NCBI RefSeq assembly: GCF_029867415.1
Contig: NW_026706164.1
Coordinates: 1-64,000, forward strand
Origin: Vicia villosa
Taxonomy: Eukaryota > Streptophyta > Magnoliopsida > Fabales > Fabaceae
Length of the DNA stretch: 64,000 nucleotides
Direction: 5' to 3'
The notes under the pieces are model-generated. The model worked only from the letters and a program-made list of their open reading frames with translations, had not been told where the DNA came from and searched no databases. The position numbers and the translations under genes were made by a program. Positions 1-12,086 of this stretch are shown here, one piece after another; positions within the stretch are counted from its first letter, which is position 1; every line of letters begins with the position of its first letter.

Positions 1-2807
1 AAACACGAATACAGAGGATACAGAACCTATAAAAATTAAAATGTCTTAAATAGGAAACAGAGGATACAAAACTTATAAAAAAATTAAAAGTTAAAATATC
101 TCCTATAATTCTCCATTTCCAAAATATAGTTTTGATAAACCTCACTATATTTTTGAGTTTTTTTATCCCTATCTTTTTCTCTGCTTTTGTGAAGTTTTCA
201 CCATAATGCAACAGAAGAACAGACGTGGCAGAAAACACATGACATGTCCAGATTTGAATGAATAATCTCTCTTCTTCTCAATTAATATTTATAAGGAAGA
301 CAGTTCAGCAGACTCTGCCTCCAAAAAAAATTAATTTTATGTTGCTATATAAATAGGTAAAAATTATTTTTATGTTTTTATTTATTTATCATAGACTAAT
401 ATTTATTTCACCACGTTTTTTTAACCATATTTTTTATATAGTCTGATTGAAAAAATGTGTGCGTTTAGTGGAAAATTGTTTGAAAGATAGTTGACTCTCT
501 GCTGTATAACTAGACTTGTTTGAAATAAAATATTTTTGAGTTTAGTAGAAAATTGTAATATGATTTTTTTTTCTATCTCCCTCTCTAAAAATGCAATCTC
601 TTTCATTTTACTTTTCTCACATTTTTTGTATTTTTATATTTGAATTTTTAAGGTGGGATATTTGTTTTATCTTATTGTGTATATTTTAAATTATTTTGAA
701 TATTTCTTTAATATTGATATTTTATTTTTATTTAAATTATATAATTTCTTTTCATAATATAATTCTTTTAATTTATTTGTGGGTGATTCTTTTTATAATA
801 TTCATTATAAAAAATAACAAACAAACTAGTTATGCCTTACACATCTGTAAAAAAATATCTCATGTAATTTATGAATTTTATTTTACGGGTTTGTTTATTG
901 TGTGGCCGAGACTCAATTGTTGTCACCATGTTTTCTTATTTTCTCAATAGAACAATCATGATTATTCATGGGAATACTTAAAGAGATAAACACTTTTCTG
1001 TGTATTAAAACACAAAGATAATGTAGTTCTCCATTATAAAAAAATAAAGAGAAAAAAACATGTTGTTAGACACATGTTTTTATTTTTGTGAGTTGTAGGT
1101 TGTTGAATAAAAACTGAAAGGTAAATTATCAAAATGCATTCCATTAATAATTTGTATCAAAGATCTCAAATTTAAAAGATCTCAAAATTATAAAATTAGA
1201 TATATATTTTTTTTTATTTGTATTTTAATTAGGGTAACCATTAAAATTATTTTATTTATTTAAGGGTAATGGTTTTTTAGTTGAATTTTTTTAAATAATA
1301 TAAATAATTTTAGATTAATTACAATCATTTACAAGCAAAACTTATCATTCATAGAGTACGAGAGTATTCTTGCCCAAAATCTTGCCCAAAAACAAAAGAC
1401 AATTTAAAAGGAGAATGAATTGTCTTCTCTGTTTCACAATCATCCTGCCTTAAACAGGAATACAGAGGATACAGAACCTATAAAAATTAAAATGTCTTAA
1501 ATAGGAAACAGAGGATACAAAACTTATAAAAAAATTAAAAGTTAAAATATCTCCTATTATTCTCCATTTCCAAAATATAGTTTTGATAAACCTCACTATA
1601 TTTTTGAGTTTTTTTATCCCTATCTTTTTCTCTGCTTTTGTGAAGTTTTCACCATAATGCAACAGAAGAACAGACGTGGCAGAAAACACATGACATGTCC
1701 AGGTTTGAATGAATAATCTCTCTTCTTCTCAATTAATATTTATAAGAAAGACAGTTCAGCAGACTCTGCCTCCAAAAAAAATTAATTTTATGTTGCTATA
1801 TAAATAGGTGAAAATTATTTTTATGTTTTTATTTATTTATCATAGACTAATATTTATTTCACCACATTTCTTTTAACCATATTTTTTATATAGTCTGATT
1901 GAAAAAATGTGTGCGTTTAGTGGAAAATTGTTTGAAAGATAGTTGACTCTCTGCTGTATAACTAGACTTGTTTGAAATAAAATATTTTTGAGTTTAGTGG
2001 AAAATTGTAATCTGATTTTTTTTTTCTATCTCCCTCTCTAAAAATGCAATCTCTTTCATTTTACTTTTCTCACATTTTGTGTATTTTTATATTTGAATTT
2101 TTAAGGTGGGATATTTGTTTTATCTTATTGTGTATATTTTAAATTATTTTGAATATTTTTTTAATATTGATATTTTATTTTTATTTAAATTATATAATTT
2201 ATTTTCATAATATAATTCTTTTAATTTATTTGTGGGTGATTCTTTTTATAATATTCATTATAAAAAAATAACAAACAAATTAGTTATGCCTTACTCATCT
2301 GTAAAAAAATATCTCATGTAATTTATGAAATTTTATTTTACGGGTTTGTTTATTGTGTTGCCGAGACTCAATTGTTGTCACCATGTTTTCTTATTTTCTC
2401 AATAGAACAATCATGATTATTCATGGGAATACTTAAAGAGATAAACACTTTTCTGTATATTAAAACACAAAGATAATGTAGTTCTCCATTATAAAAAAAT
2501 AAAGAGAAAAATACATGTTGTTAGACACATGTTTTTATTTTTGTGAGTTGTAGGTTGTTGAATAAAAACTGAAAGGTAAATTATCAAAATGCATTCCATT
2601 AATAATTTGTATCAAAGATCTCAAATTTAAAAGATCTCAAAATTATAAAATTAGATATTTTTTTTATTTGTATTTTAATTAGGGTAACCATTAAAATTAT
2701 TTTATTTATTTAAGGGTAATGGTTTTTTAGTTGAATTTTTTTAAATAATATAAATAATTTTAGATTAATTACAAATTTTTACAAGCAAAACTTATCATTC
2801 GTAGAGT
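1..2807. repeat. Satellite array, segment 1 (about 1447-bp monomer, diverged copies)
   Basis: This segment holds the end of one monomer (1-1353, beginning about 100 bp inside the unit) and one whole monomer (1354-2803, about 1450 bp). I place the unit start at GAGTACGAGAG. The same sequence recurs every 1447-1449 bp through the array from 9459. It is strongly AT-rich, with long T and A runs. These two copies differ from the central copies by scattered substitutions and small indels, as expected at the edge of an array. No protein is supported: the recurring frames are low-complexity and one of them starts only at a TTG. The segment ends where an Athila element has inserted; the 5-bp target AGAGT (2803-2807) is repeated at 9459-9463. 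Confidence 0.93.
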
Positions 2808-3977
2808 TGTTGAAAGTATTTGTGGGTAAATATTTTCTGTAATATATCGTATCCACAGGGATTGGTTAATATCACTGTCGTTCTATAGTTGTTTATTTTG
2901 AGTTAAGAAATTTGGTTTGGTTTGTTTTATACTAATAATAATATCAAAAGCAAATAATAAAATAAAAGCAAGTAAAGGACTTTGTGTTAACAAGTAAAGA
3001 AAGATGTTGAGTCTTTAGGGTTCATCAACCTAATCCTATACAATTATCAATTAATTCACAATAGAATAATCCTTTGAATCATTATCTTCACTTATCCTCA
3101 AATAAGATTCCATGTCTGCAAATCAAATTAGATAACTTTTACCGGTATGAGATTTGATCTCTCCAAATCACAATAACGATAATAGTAATTAAGACGATAA
3201 TTATGAAAACCCAATTACAATTCCATCTCTGCAAATTGCAATTGAATCAATATAGTAACCTAGGGCAAAAGTTAAATCCTTTCTTTCGATCAAAGATTCA
3301 ACAATGATGTAAATTAAAAGCAAGGTTTCTTATTGATAATAAATTCAAACAATTGTTCACAGGGATTAATCAATGGTAATGTATATTCATAGGTTAACTA
3401 CTACCTTAGACTCAACAAGAGGGATTTAGCTCTCCATAGACATGAAGAACATACAAGAATCAATGGAGGAATTCATCTTCATCAATAGAATGCCTTCAAT
3501 TGGTAAAGAATCCACCTTCTATTGTTATTCTCAGCTTCAGAATCAGATAGCTCTCCTAATTTCGCTCCCACAAAGTATATCTAACCACTTGGAAACTAGG
3601 GCTTTAAAATAGAACTTTTGGGCTTTTAACGCCGAGGCCGCGGCGCGACATCGGACTGGCGCGGCGCGCTTCAAAACAGAAGTATTTTCGCGGCGCGCCT
3701 AGGAACTCTCGCGGCGCGCCCTTTGTACTTTCCATCTTTTTCTTCAGCCTTTGAGACTTCCAGCTTTCTTTCCTCCTCATGTTCTTCTTAAGTTCTTATT
3801 CAGCTCAAAACCTGCAACAATAACACCCACAAGTGATTCGATTTGCTTTACGCACGAAATAAACTTATTCAGTTCAATTCTTAATAAAAACCTATGGATT
3901 CATCACATTTTTGCATTGGTTTAGAGAAGAAATCACTTATATTAACACATGAATTTACCATTAATTTACTCCTAACA
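2808..3977 (-). repeat. Athila 3' LTR
   Basis: This is the 3' LTR of the minus-strand element: 1170 bp, running from TGTTAGGAGT at 3977 to CTTTCAACA at 2808. It has the same length as its partner at 8289-9458. It contains four copies of the GC-rich motif CGCGGCGCG (3639, 3660, 3689, 3710). Reading frames through it are accidental. Confidence 0.92.
3639..3718. promoter_or_regulatory. Paired GC-rich motif cluster in Athila LTR
   Basis: Four exact copies of CGCGGCGCG start at 3639, 3660, 3689 and 3710, so the spacings are 21, 29 and 21 bp. The surrounding LTR is AT-rich, which makes the cluster stand out. The same cluster is at 9120-9199 in the other LTR (same spacing) and at 57242-57322 in the solo LTR (21, 30, 21 on the opposite strand). 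The role is unknown. The two-by-two layout matches clusters of different motifs in the LARD LTRs. Confidence 0.6.
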
Positions 3978-3990
3978 AACTCTCCCCAAC
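3978..3990 (-). other. Polypurine tract of the Athila element
   Basis: Read on the minus strand this is GTTGGGGAGAGTT, lying directly against the start of the 3' LTR. It is the expected primer site for plus-strand DNA synthesis, and its position confirms the minus-strand orientation. Confidence 0.8.
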
Positions 3991-5751
3991 TTAGAGTTTT
4001 GTTTGTCCCTAAACAAAATTACTTACCTCCAGCAAAGTTTACCGACAATCAAGCAACAAGTTTTTCAAAAAGTTTTTCTCAAGTGGTTCAATCTAGCAAC
4101 TAAGTCAAATACTCCTCTTCTACCTGCAAACTCAGAATATACACATGAAACAAACTTTGAAAGCAAATTACCTCCAGAAGTTCAAAACACTACACAATTG
4201 TAATTGAATCAGCACTAATCACTCTCATCAAAAAGTATGATGAATAAAAGAGGGGTTAAACACTCATCCAAACAATTAAATCAACAAAGATCCATATCAT
4301 ACGTTCACCAAATTGCTCGCATCAAGTCTTGTGGAATCTGAGAATCAGAAGGTCTTTCTATGGTTGTAATGTGGTTTAGATTCAAAGAAAAGAAGATAAT
4401 CAAGGGTTGTTCCTAATCTAGGGAAGCATCCAAATCATAACTCATTTCTTTTTTCTCCAAAACTCTACTTCCTTTACCTGTCCATCTTTTTTTCATTCGT
4501 AGCTTGGTTTTTCTTTTTCACTTTTTTTCAACAACCGTTATATTCTAACGTTGTTACTTCTCTCTTTTTTTTTTTCAAGCTACGACTTTTTTATCTTTCA
4601 CCGATTACCCTAAGTACTTACTCTTCTTTTGAATGTGACTCTCCCCAACTTGGAGATCAACCTGTATTCAGATTATATGAATGCTCCCCTACTTTCTAAA
4701 AAGGTCAAAGAGAAAACACATCACCAAATTTTATGGTTGATGGTCCAAAACAAAACTTTTTATTGAGATCAAAACTCACCAGCTATTTCCTTGGTGCATA
4801 TTATGATACTTACCTTGACCTCAGGCTCAAAGAATGGTTAGCAAAGGATCACACTCTCACAGAAGAAAATAATTTTTACGGTGGAGTCGGCTCAAAGAAC
4901 TCTCAAATTCAAACAATTGCCTAAATCACTTCCACAGATTTCCACAGACGATGCAACAACCGGTTTAGCATGATACGAACACGTCAAAAATAATTGATGG
5001 TCTTCCTGCATATAGTAAACAATGGAAAGCTTTCCTCACAATGGTTAAGGCTAAGCTGATCCAATAAACAATGTACCATAAAGAACTTCTGTTAAGAATT
5101 TACTAACACCTTAAGTTTCATTGCACACATTAAGAGTTTGAGTTTGAAATTTCATACCTGCTTTGTTACTTATTGAAAAAGAGAGTGAAACTAAAAAATT
5201 TTGAACATTCACTTACTACCACTTTCATACATGTTGCTTCATTGTTGATACTTCGCTTGAGGTTCTCGCTTTGTTATGGGACTACTTACTCTAACTGGGA
5301 GTACATAACAGACATAAAAACATAAAATTGAACATAAAAAATGCAAAGAGTAAATCCACCCCCAAACTTAAACTAAACATTGACCTCAATGTTTCGTAAC
5401 AAGCCCGAGAGGGTTGACTCACAGAGGGTATTACAATATTACTTGCCTCTTCCTAGCTTTCACCAGAAAGGTTCCCTTATTATTTCCTGAAATAAAAATA
5501 GACAAAAATAAAACATTAGAAGTGTGGGTTACCTCCCACAAAGTGCTTCGTTTAACGTCGCATGGCTCGACGGTCCATTACCCCTTGTTTTATGGAGGGT
5601 ATTTCCTTTTCCAACATTCGCTACTTTGTACTTCCATACCCACAAACTCATGAAGATAAAAAGCATGGATAGCTTTTCTCTTCACTTTATCTTCCCCATT
5701 CTTATCACTCTCCTTAGCCCTCTTAGGACTTTTGACATCATCATAATTTGG
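3991..5751 (-). other. Non-coding 3' internal region of the Athila element
   Basis: These 1.76 kb lie between the gag-protease stop and the polypurine tract. A full Athila would have reverse transcriptase, RNase H and integrase after the protease. None of their motifs is visible here in any frame, and the short open frames show no family resemblance. The pol region has therefore been lost or replaced. I see no tandem repeat or inserted element inside. Confidence 0.7.
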
Positions 5752-8166
5752 TTAAATTGGAGAAGATATGTTAGAGACTTTTTCTTGGAGGTTTTTGAGA
5801 TTTTTGTTTTCTTGTGCACCTTCCGGTATACCAGTTGAATTTTTCTCATTTACCCCTGACCTGTGTTTCTTGACTCCCAGCATCTTCAAGGTTACTTCTT
5901 CATCAAATGATTTTAGCGTTAGCGTCCCCTTTTCAATGTCAAGATTACAGCGTCCTGTCGACAAAAAGGGTCTCCCAAGAAGGATCGGAGTTTCTTCATC
6001 TTCCGGAATGTCCATGATGTGGAAGTCAACAGGGAAAACAAACTTATCAACTTCTACTAGTACATCTTTCGCTACTCCATAAGATTTCTTAATAGTGTGA
6101 TCGGCGAACCGTAATTGCGACTTACTTTCACTAATCTTGTCTAATTCAAGCCTTTTGAAAATGGATAACGGCATTAGACTCACACTAGAGCCAGAATCGA
6201 GAAGTACCTTTTTAAATGATATATTCTTGATAGTGCATGGTATCGCCACCGCCCCAGGGTCTCTTCTCTTAATTGGGATTTTTCTTGCTGCAGCGACTAT
6301 ACTACATTTTTCGATTGCCATTTTTGGTTCTCCCTCTAGTGATCTTTTTTTCGCCGATACCTCCTTCATAAATTTCTTATACACAGGTACGTGTTCCAGT
6401 GCTTCAAAGAAAGGTAAATTCACTTCTAACTTTTTGAACAAGGACGTAAATTTCCGAACGTCTTTCTCTTTTGAATCCTTCTTTGTTACTCGCAAGGGGA
6501 GGGGTGGTTTAATCACCTGTTCAACATCTTTCTTATTTTTTTCTTCAACTGGTTTCATTGGTAGTATTACAACTTCTGGCTCTTTTAGGTCCTCTCTTAT
6601 TTCCAGATCTACCTCCATCGCCATAGGGTTACCTATCTCTTCTTTCTCTTTTTCCGATTCTGAACCCCTTTGACTCCTTGTTGTAACAGCATTAATTTTC
6701 TCCTGGTCTTGCGGTTTTTTTCCGGTTGAATTTGGTAAGGCTCCTTGTGCCTGTAGAGTAAGTTGATGTGTTATTTGCCCCACTTGAGTTTGCAGGTTTT
6801 TAATTGCCGCTTCCTGGTTCTTCTGATTTATTACTGATGTTTGAATGAACTGATTCACTGTCTCCTCCAACTTGGATTGTCCTCCTTGCTGTTGTTGTGG
6901 TGGTTGAGTGTATGGTTGGAATGCTTGTTGTTGATACCCTTGATTCGGTGGTCTTTGTTGGTACCCTTGGTTGTTGTATCTTGGTGGATAACCTTGTTGG
7001 TATGGCTGATTCTGATATTGATTCTGCCTTTGTCCTTGGTTATTATTCATGTAATTCACTTCTTCTTCTTGCACTGGTGGACAGAATCCTGTTTGATGAT
7101 CTCCCTTGCACAATTCGCACCTAGCAACTTGATATGAATTAGATACCCCGTTCAGCTCCTTGATTTGTTGTGGTAGTTTAGACATTTGTTGTGTCAAAAG
7201 TTCCACTTGTGAAGTTAGCAATTTGTTCTGAGCAAGTAGAGCATCACTGTTGTTCAACTCTAACATTCCGGGTTTCTTATCTCTTACTGTTCGATCATGA
7301 TTGCCTTGAAGATCATTTAGAGCCATTCGCTCTATTATCTGAGTAGCTTCTTCAGGTGTTTTGGACATGAGAGAACCACCAGCTGTGGCGTCCAAAAGTG
7401 TCTTGTTTGTAGCTGTGAGACCGTTACGGAACATATGGATTTGGTCAACGTCTGAAAAACCGTGTCCTTTGCACTTTCTCAACATAGCTTTATACCTTTC
7501 CCATGCTTCATTCAAAGATTCATTACTACCTTGAGAAAATACTGCTATTGCTGTTTTTGCTTCGAAGAATCGGTTTTGAGAGTAAAACCTTTCCAGAAAT
7601 TTTTCTTCCAATGTGTTCCAATTTGTCATCACTACCTCGGGTTGATCCAGATACCAATCCTTTGCCTTAGATAGCAAAGAGTATGGGAACAACCTCTTAA
7701 ATAATGCTTCCTCATCAGCTTGAGCGACACCCGTAGTACCCACTAACTCATAGAATCGAGTAAGATGCGTGTACGGGTCTTCATGGTCCAATCCGGCGAA
7801 AGGACTTGCACAAATCAATTGTATGATACCGGTCTTCAGTTCTGTCGGTCGCCCGTTGGCGGCAGTTCTCGCGAACTGAGGATTGAGTCTTGGACTATTA
7901 GCACATGGACCATTAGCAGCCATGTTGCCAACAGTAGGTTGTATAAAAACTTCCGGTTCTTCCTCCGTGAATAGTTCGTGAAAGAAGAATCCTTCTTGCG
8001 ACTCGTCAATGGTTTCAAGTTGTTGTGACGATGTCGCGGTTGCGTTGTCTCTTGCTTTTGCTATGTTCGCTCTTTTTCGTGCTTTGCTATTTAACCTCCT
8101 AGCGGTCCTTTCGATCTCGGGATCAAAAAGAAGTTGATCGCTAGAAACTTTGCTGCGCATACACAA
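5752..8166 (-). CDS. Athila Gag-protease polyprotein, intact ORF
   Basis: The ORF is 804 codons and uninterrupted. Gag forms the particle that packages element RNA, and the protease would process the polyprotein; both act in the cytoplasm. The N-terminus (FDPEIERTARR, residues 14-24) is Athila-like. Residues about 112-290 are a retrotransposon Gag domain, including FPYSLLSKAKDWYL at 160-173. A coiled-coil-like, Gln-rich stretch follows (305-340). A zinc knuckle C-X2-C-X3-H-X4-C lies at 350-362 and a Gln/Tyr/Pro-rich linker at 375-430. The aspartic protease has its DSG active site at 657-659 and an ILLGRPF segment at 728-734. The frame stops at 804, just after the protease, where an autonomous Athila would continue into reverse transcriptase. 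I chose the first ATG after the primer site, leaving a leader of about 100 bp. An intact frame beside nearly identical LTRs suggests it may still be expressed. Confidence 0.9.
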   Translation of the reverse strand: MCMRSKVSSDQLLFDPEIERTARRLNSKARKRANIAKARDNATATSSQQLETIDESQEGFFFHELFTEEEPEVFIQPTVGNMAANGPCANSPRLNPQFARTAANGRPTELKTGIIQLICASPFAGLDHEDPYTHLTRFYELVGTTGVAQADEEALFKRLFPYSLLSKAKDWYLDQPEVVMTNWNTLEEKFLERFYSQNRFFEAKTAIAVFSQGSNESLNEAWERYKAMLRKCKGHGFSDVDQIHMFRNGLTATNKTLLDATAGGSLMSKTPEEATQIIERMALNDLQGNHDRTVRDKKPGMLELNNSDALLAQNKLLTSQVELLTQQMSKLPQQIKELNGVSNSYQVARCELCKGDHQTGFCPPVQEEEVNYMNNNQGQRQNQYQNQPYQQGYPPRYNNQGYQQRPPNQGYQQQAFQPYTQPPQQQQGGQSKLEETVNQFIQTSVINQKNQEAAIKNLQTQVGQITHQLTLQAQGALPNSTGKKPQDQEKINAVTTRSQRGSESEKEKEEIGNPMAMEVDLEIREDLKEPEVVILPMKPVEEKNKKDVEQVIKPPLPLRVTKKDSKEKDVRKFTSLFKKLEVNLPFFEALEHVPVYKKFMKEVSAKKRSLEGEPKMAIEKCSIVAAARKIPIKRRDPGAVAIPCTIKNISFKKVLLDSGSSVSLMPLSIFKRLELDKISESKSQLRFADHTIKKSYGVAKDVLVEVDKFVFPVDFHIMDIPEDEETPILLGRPFLSTGRCNLDIEKGTLTLKSFDEEVTLKMLGVKKHRSGVNEKNSTGIPEGAQENKNLKNLQEKVSNISSPI

Positions 8167-8266
8167 TCTTCTGCAAAACTAGCAAACACGTGAAACAACC
8201 AAATAGAGAAAATAAAAATTAAAACTCAAAATAAGAACTATTGCAATGCATGCAATATTGACACCA

Positions 8267-8285
8267 ATCCCCGGCAACGGCGCCA
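8267..8285 (-). other. Primer-binding site for tRNA-Asp
   Basis: On the minus strand this reads TGGCGCCGTTGCCGGGGAT, complementary to the 3' end of plant tRNA-Asp including CCA. It starts three bases inside the 5' LTR. A leader of about 100 bp (8167-8266) separates it from the gag start. tRNA-Asp priming is typical of Athila elements. Confidence 0.88.
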
Positions 8286-8288
8286 ATT

Positions 8289-9458
8289 TGTTGAAAGTAT
8301 TTGTGGGTAAATATTTTCTGTAATATATCGTATCCACAGGGATTGGTTAATATCACTGCCGTTCTATAGTTGTTTATTTTGAGGTAAGAAATTTGGTTTG
8401 GTTTGTTTTATACTAATAATAATATCAAAAGCAAATAATAAAATAAAAGCAAGTAAAGGACTTTGTGTTAACAAGTAAAGAAAGATGTTGAGTCTTTAGG
8501 GTTCATCAACCTAATCCTATACAATTATCAATTAATTCACAATAGAATAATCCTTTGAATCATTATCTTCACTTATCCTCAAATAAGATTCCATGTCTGC
8601 AAATCAAATTAGATAACTTTTACCGGTATGAGATTCGATCTCTCCAAATCACAATAACGATAATAGTAATTAAGACGATAATTATGAAAACCCAATTACA
8701 ATTCCATCTCTGCAAATTGCAATTGAATCAATATAGTAACCTAGGGCAAAAGTTAAATCCTTTCTTTCGATCAAAGATTCAACAATGATGTAAATTAAAA
8801 GCAAGGTTTCTTATTGATAATAAATTCAAACAATTGTTCACAGGGATTAATCAATGGTAATGTATATTCATAGGTTAACTACTACCTTAGACTCAACAAG
8901 AGGGATTTAGCTCTCCATAGACATGAAGAACATACAAGAATCAATGGAGGAATTCATCTTCATCAATAGAATGCCTTCAATTGGTAAAGAATCCACCTTC
9001 TATTGTTATTCTCAGCTTCAGAATCAGATAGCTCTCCTAAGTTCGCTCCCACAAAGTATATCTAACCACTTGGAAACTAGGGCTTTAAAACAGAACTTTT
9101 GGGCTTTTAACGCCGAGGCCGCGGCGCGACATCGGACTGGCGCGGCGCGCTTCAAAACAGAAGTATTTTCGCGGCGCGCCTAGGAACTCTCGCGGCGCGC
9201 CCTTTGTACTTTCCATCTTTTTCTTCAGCCTTTGAGACTTCCAGCTTTCTTTCCTCCTCATGTTCTTCTTAAGTTCTTATTCAGCTCAAAACCTGCAACA
9301 ATAACACCCACAAGTGATTCGATTTGCTTTACGCACGAACTAAACTTATTCAGTTCAATTCTTAATAAAAACCTATGGATTCATCACATTTTTGCATTGG
9401 TTTAGAGAAGAAATCACTTATATTAACACATGAATTTACCATTAATTTACTCCTAACA
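8289..9458 (-). repeat. Athila 5' LTR
   Basis: This is the 1170-bp 5' LTR of the minus-strand element. It matches the copy at 2808-3977 apart from about six substitutions that I noticed by eye. It carries the same four CGCGGCGCG motifs at 9120, 9141, 9170 and 9191. It should contain the promoter for the gag-protease transcript; I did not locate a convincing TATA box. Confidence 0.92.
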
Positions 9459-11225
9459 AGAGTACGAGAGTATTCTTGCCCAAAATCTTGCCCAAAAACA
9501 AAAGACAATTTAAAAGGAGAATGAATTGTCTTCTGTGTTTCACAATCATCCTGCCTTAAACAGGAATACAGAGGATACAGAACCTAGAAAAATTAAAATG
9601 TCTTAAATAGGAAACAGAGGATACAAAACTTATAAAAAATTAAAAGTTAAAATATCTCCTATAATTCTCCATTTCCAAAATATAGTTTTGATAAACCTCA
9701 CTATACTTTTAAGTTTTTTTATCCCTATCTTTTTCTCTGCTTTTATGAAGTTTTCACCATAATGCAACAGAAGAACAGACGTGGCAGAAAACACATGACA
9801 TGTCCAGATTTGAATGAATAATCTCTCTTCTTCTCAATTAATATTTATAAGGAAGACAGTTCAGCAGACTCTGCCTCCAAAAAAAATTAATTTTATGTTG
9901 CTATATAAATAGGTAAGAATTATTTTTATGTTTTTATTTATTTATCATAGACTAATATTTATTTCACCACATTTTTTTTAACCATATTTTTTATATAGTC
10001 TGATTGAAAAAATGTGTGCGTTTAGTGGAAAATTGTTTGAAAGATAGTTGACTCTCTGCTGTATAACTAGACTTGTTTGAAATAAAATATTTTTGAGTTT
10101 AGTGGAAAATTGAAATCTGATTTTTTTTTCTATCTCCCTCTCTAAAACTGCAATCTCTTTCATTTTACATTTCTCACATTTTTTGTATTTTTATATTTGA
10201 ATTTTTAAGGTGGGATATTTGTTTTATCTTATTGTGTATATTTTAAATTATTTTGAATATTTCTTTAATATTGATATTTTATTTTTATTTAAATTATATA
10301 ATTTCTTTTCATAATATAATTCTTTTAATTTATTTGTGGGTGATTCTTTTTATAATATTCATAATAAAAAATAACAAACAAATTAGTTATGCCTTACACA
10401 TCTGTAAAAAAATATCTCATGTAATTTATGAAATTTTATTTTACAGGTTTGTTTATTGTGTGGCCGAGACTTAATTGTTGTCCCCATGTTTTCTTATTTT
10501 CTCAATAGAACAATCATGATTATTCATGGGAATAATTAAAGAGATAAACACTTTTCTGTGTATTGAAACACAAAGATAATGTAGTTCTCCATTATAAAAA
10601 AATAAAGAGAAAAAAACATGTTGTTAGACACATGTTTTTATTTTTGTGAGTTGTAGGTTGTTGAATAAAAACTGAAAGGTAAATTATCAAAATGCATTCC
10701 ATTAATAATTTGTATCAAAGATCTCAAATTTAAAAGATCTCAAAATTATAAAATTAGATATTTTTTTTATTTGTATTTTAATTAGGGTAACCATTAAAAT
10801 TATTTTATTTATTTAAGGGTAATGGTTTTTTAGTTGAATTTTTTTAAATAATATAAATAATTTTAGATTAATTACAAATTCTTACAAGCAAAACTTATCA
10901 TTCGTAGAGTACGAGAGTATTCTTGCCCAAAATCTTGCCCAAAAACAAAAGACAATTTAAAAGGAGAATAAATTGTCTTTTGTGTTTCACAATCATCCTG
11001 CCTTAAACAGGAATACAGAAGATACAGAACCTAGAAAAATTAAAATGTCTTAAATAGGAAACAGAGGATACAAAACTTATAAAAAATTAAAAGTTAAAAT
11101 ATCTCCTATAATTCTCCATTTCCAAAATATAGTTTTGATAAACCTCACTATATTTTTTAGTTCTTTTATCCCGATCTTTTACTCTGCTTTTATGAAGTTT
11201 TCACCATAATGCAACAGAAGAACAG

Positions 11226-11360
11226 ACGTGGCAGAAAACACATGACATGTCCAGATTTGAATGAATAATCTCTCTTCTTCTCAATTAATATTTATAAGGA
11301 AGACAGTTCAGCAGACTCTGCCTCCAAAAAAAATTAATTTTATGTTGCTATATAAATAGG
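11226..11360 (+). promoter_or_regulatory. Promoter-like block inside the satellite monomer (representative copy)
   Basis: ACGTGGC (11226-11232), a G-box/ABRE-type core, lies 122 bp upstream of CTATATAAATAGG (11348-11360), a near-consensus plant TATA box. Both occur at the same offsets in every monomer I checked, including diverged ones (TATA near 1796 and 21481; ACGTGGC near 1675 and 21360). About 750 bp downstream on the same strand is an AATAAA (near 12111). The layout could drive one transcript per monomer, but no transcript is shown here. Confidence 0.4.
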
Positions 11361-12058
11361 TGAAAATACTTTTTATGTTTTTATTTATTTATCATAGACT
11401 AATATTTATTTCACCACATTTTTTTTAACCATATTTTTTATATAGTCTGATTGAAAAAATGTGTGCGTTTAGTGGAAAATTGTTTGAAAGATAGTTGACT
11501 CTCTGCTGTATAACTAGACTTGTTTGAAATAAAATATTTTTGAGTTTAGTGGAAAATTGTAATCTGATTTTTTTTTCTATCTCCCTCTCTAAAAATGCAA
11601 TCTCTTTCATTTTACATTTCTCACATTTTTTGTATTTTTATATTTGAATTTTTAAGGTGGGATATTTGTTTTATCTTATTGTGTATATTTTAAATTATTT
11701 TGAATATTTCTTTAATATTGATATTTTATTTTTATTTAAATTATATAATTTCTTTTCATAATATAATTCTTTTAATTTATTTGTGGGTGATTCTTTTTAT
11801 AATATTCATTATAAAAAATAACAAACAAATTAGTTATGCCTTACACATCTGTAAAAAAATATCTCATGTAATTTATGAAATTTTATTTTACGGGTTTGTT
11901 TATTGTGTGGCCGAGACTCAACTGTTGTCACCATGTTTTCTTATTTTCTCAATAGAACAATCATGATTATTCATGGGAATACTTAAAGAGATAAACACTT
12001 TTCTGTGTAATAAAACACAAAGATAATGTAGTTCTCCATTATAAAAAAATAAAGAGAA

Positions 12059-12086
12059 AAAAACATGTTGTTAGACACATGTTTTT
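12059..12086. repeat. Stem-loop in the satellite monomer (representative copy)
   Basis: AAAAACATGT (12059-12068) and ACATGTTTTT (12077-12086) form a 10-bp perfect inverted repeat around an 8-nt loop. It is present in each central monomer. The copy at 48589 has a substitution in the loop-side bases. Function unknown. Confidence 0.6.

Larger units (their letters stand above)
2808..9458 (-). mobile_element. Athila-type Ty3/gypsy retrotransposon, gag-protease only (non-autonomous)
   Basis: This is a complete element of 6651 bp with two 1170-bp LTRs (2808-3977 and 8289-9458), each with TG...CA ends, flanked by the direct repeat AGAGT (2803-2807 and 9459-9463). The gag ORF, primer-binding site and polypurine tract all place transcription on the minus strand. 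The primer site matches the 3' end of tRNA-Asp, which is usual for the Athila lineage. The internal region is only 4.3 kb and codes for Gag and protease. The 1.8 kb between the end of that ORF and the 3' LTR has no reverse transcriptase, RNase H or integrase motifs. By eye the LTRs differ at about six positions (about 0.5%), so insertion was recent. Mobility would require enzymes from another element. It interrupts the satellite, so the array is older. Confidence 0.93.

Noticed and set aside
6137..6673. 178-codon plus-strand frame inside the Athila element
   Set aside because: It is the opposite strand of the gag-protease gene, with Ser/Phe-rich composition typical of an antisense shadow.
8267..8285. 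Possible tRNA gene fragment
   Set aside because: The match is limited to 19 nt of the tRNA 3' end and lies against an LTR, so it is a primer-binding site.
11425..11610. Recurring 61-codon minus-strand frame in each monomer
   Set aside because: Short, no known domain, present because of tandem duplication. No evidence of coding selection can be seen by eye.
11700..11966. Recurring 88-codon frame rich in Ile, Phe and Leu in each satellite monomer
   Set aside because: It opens at TTG, is low-complexity from an AT-rich template, and repeats only because the DNA repeats. The frame is shorter or changed in diverged copies (73 codons at 10253 and 20383).
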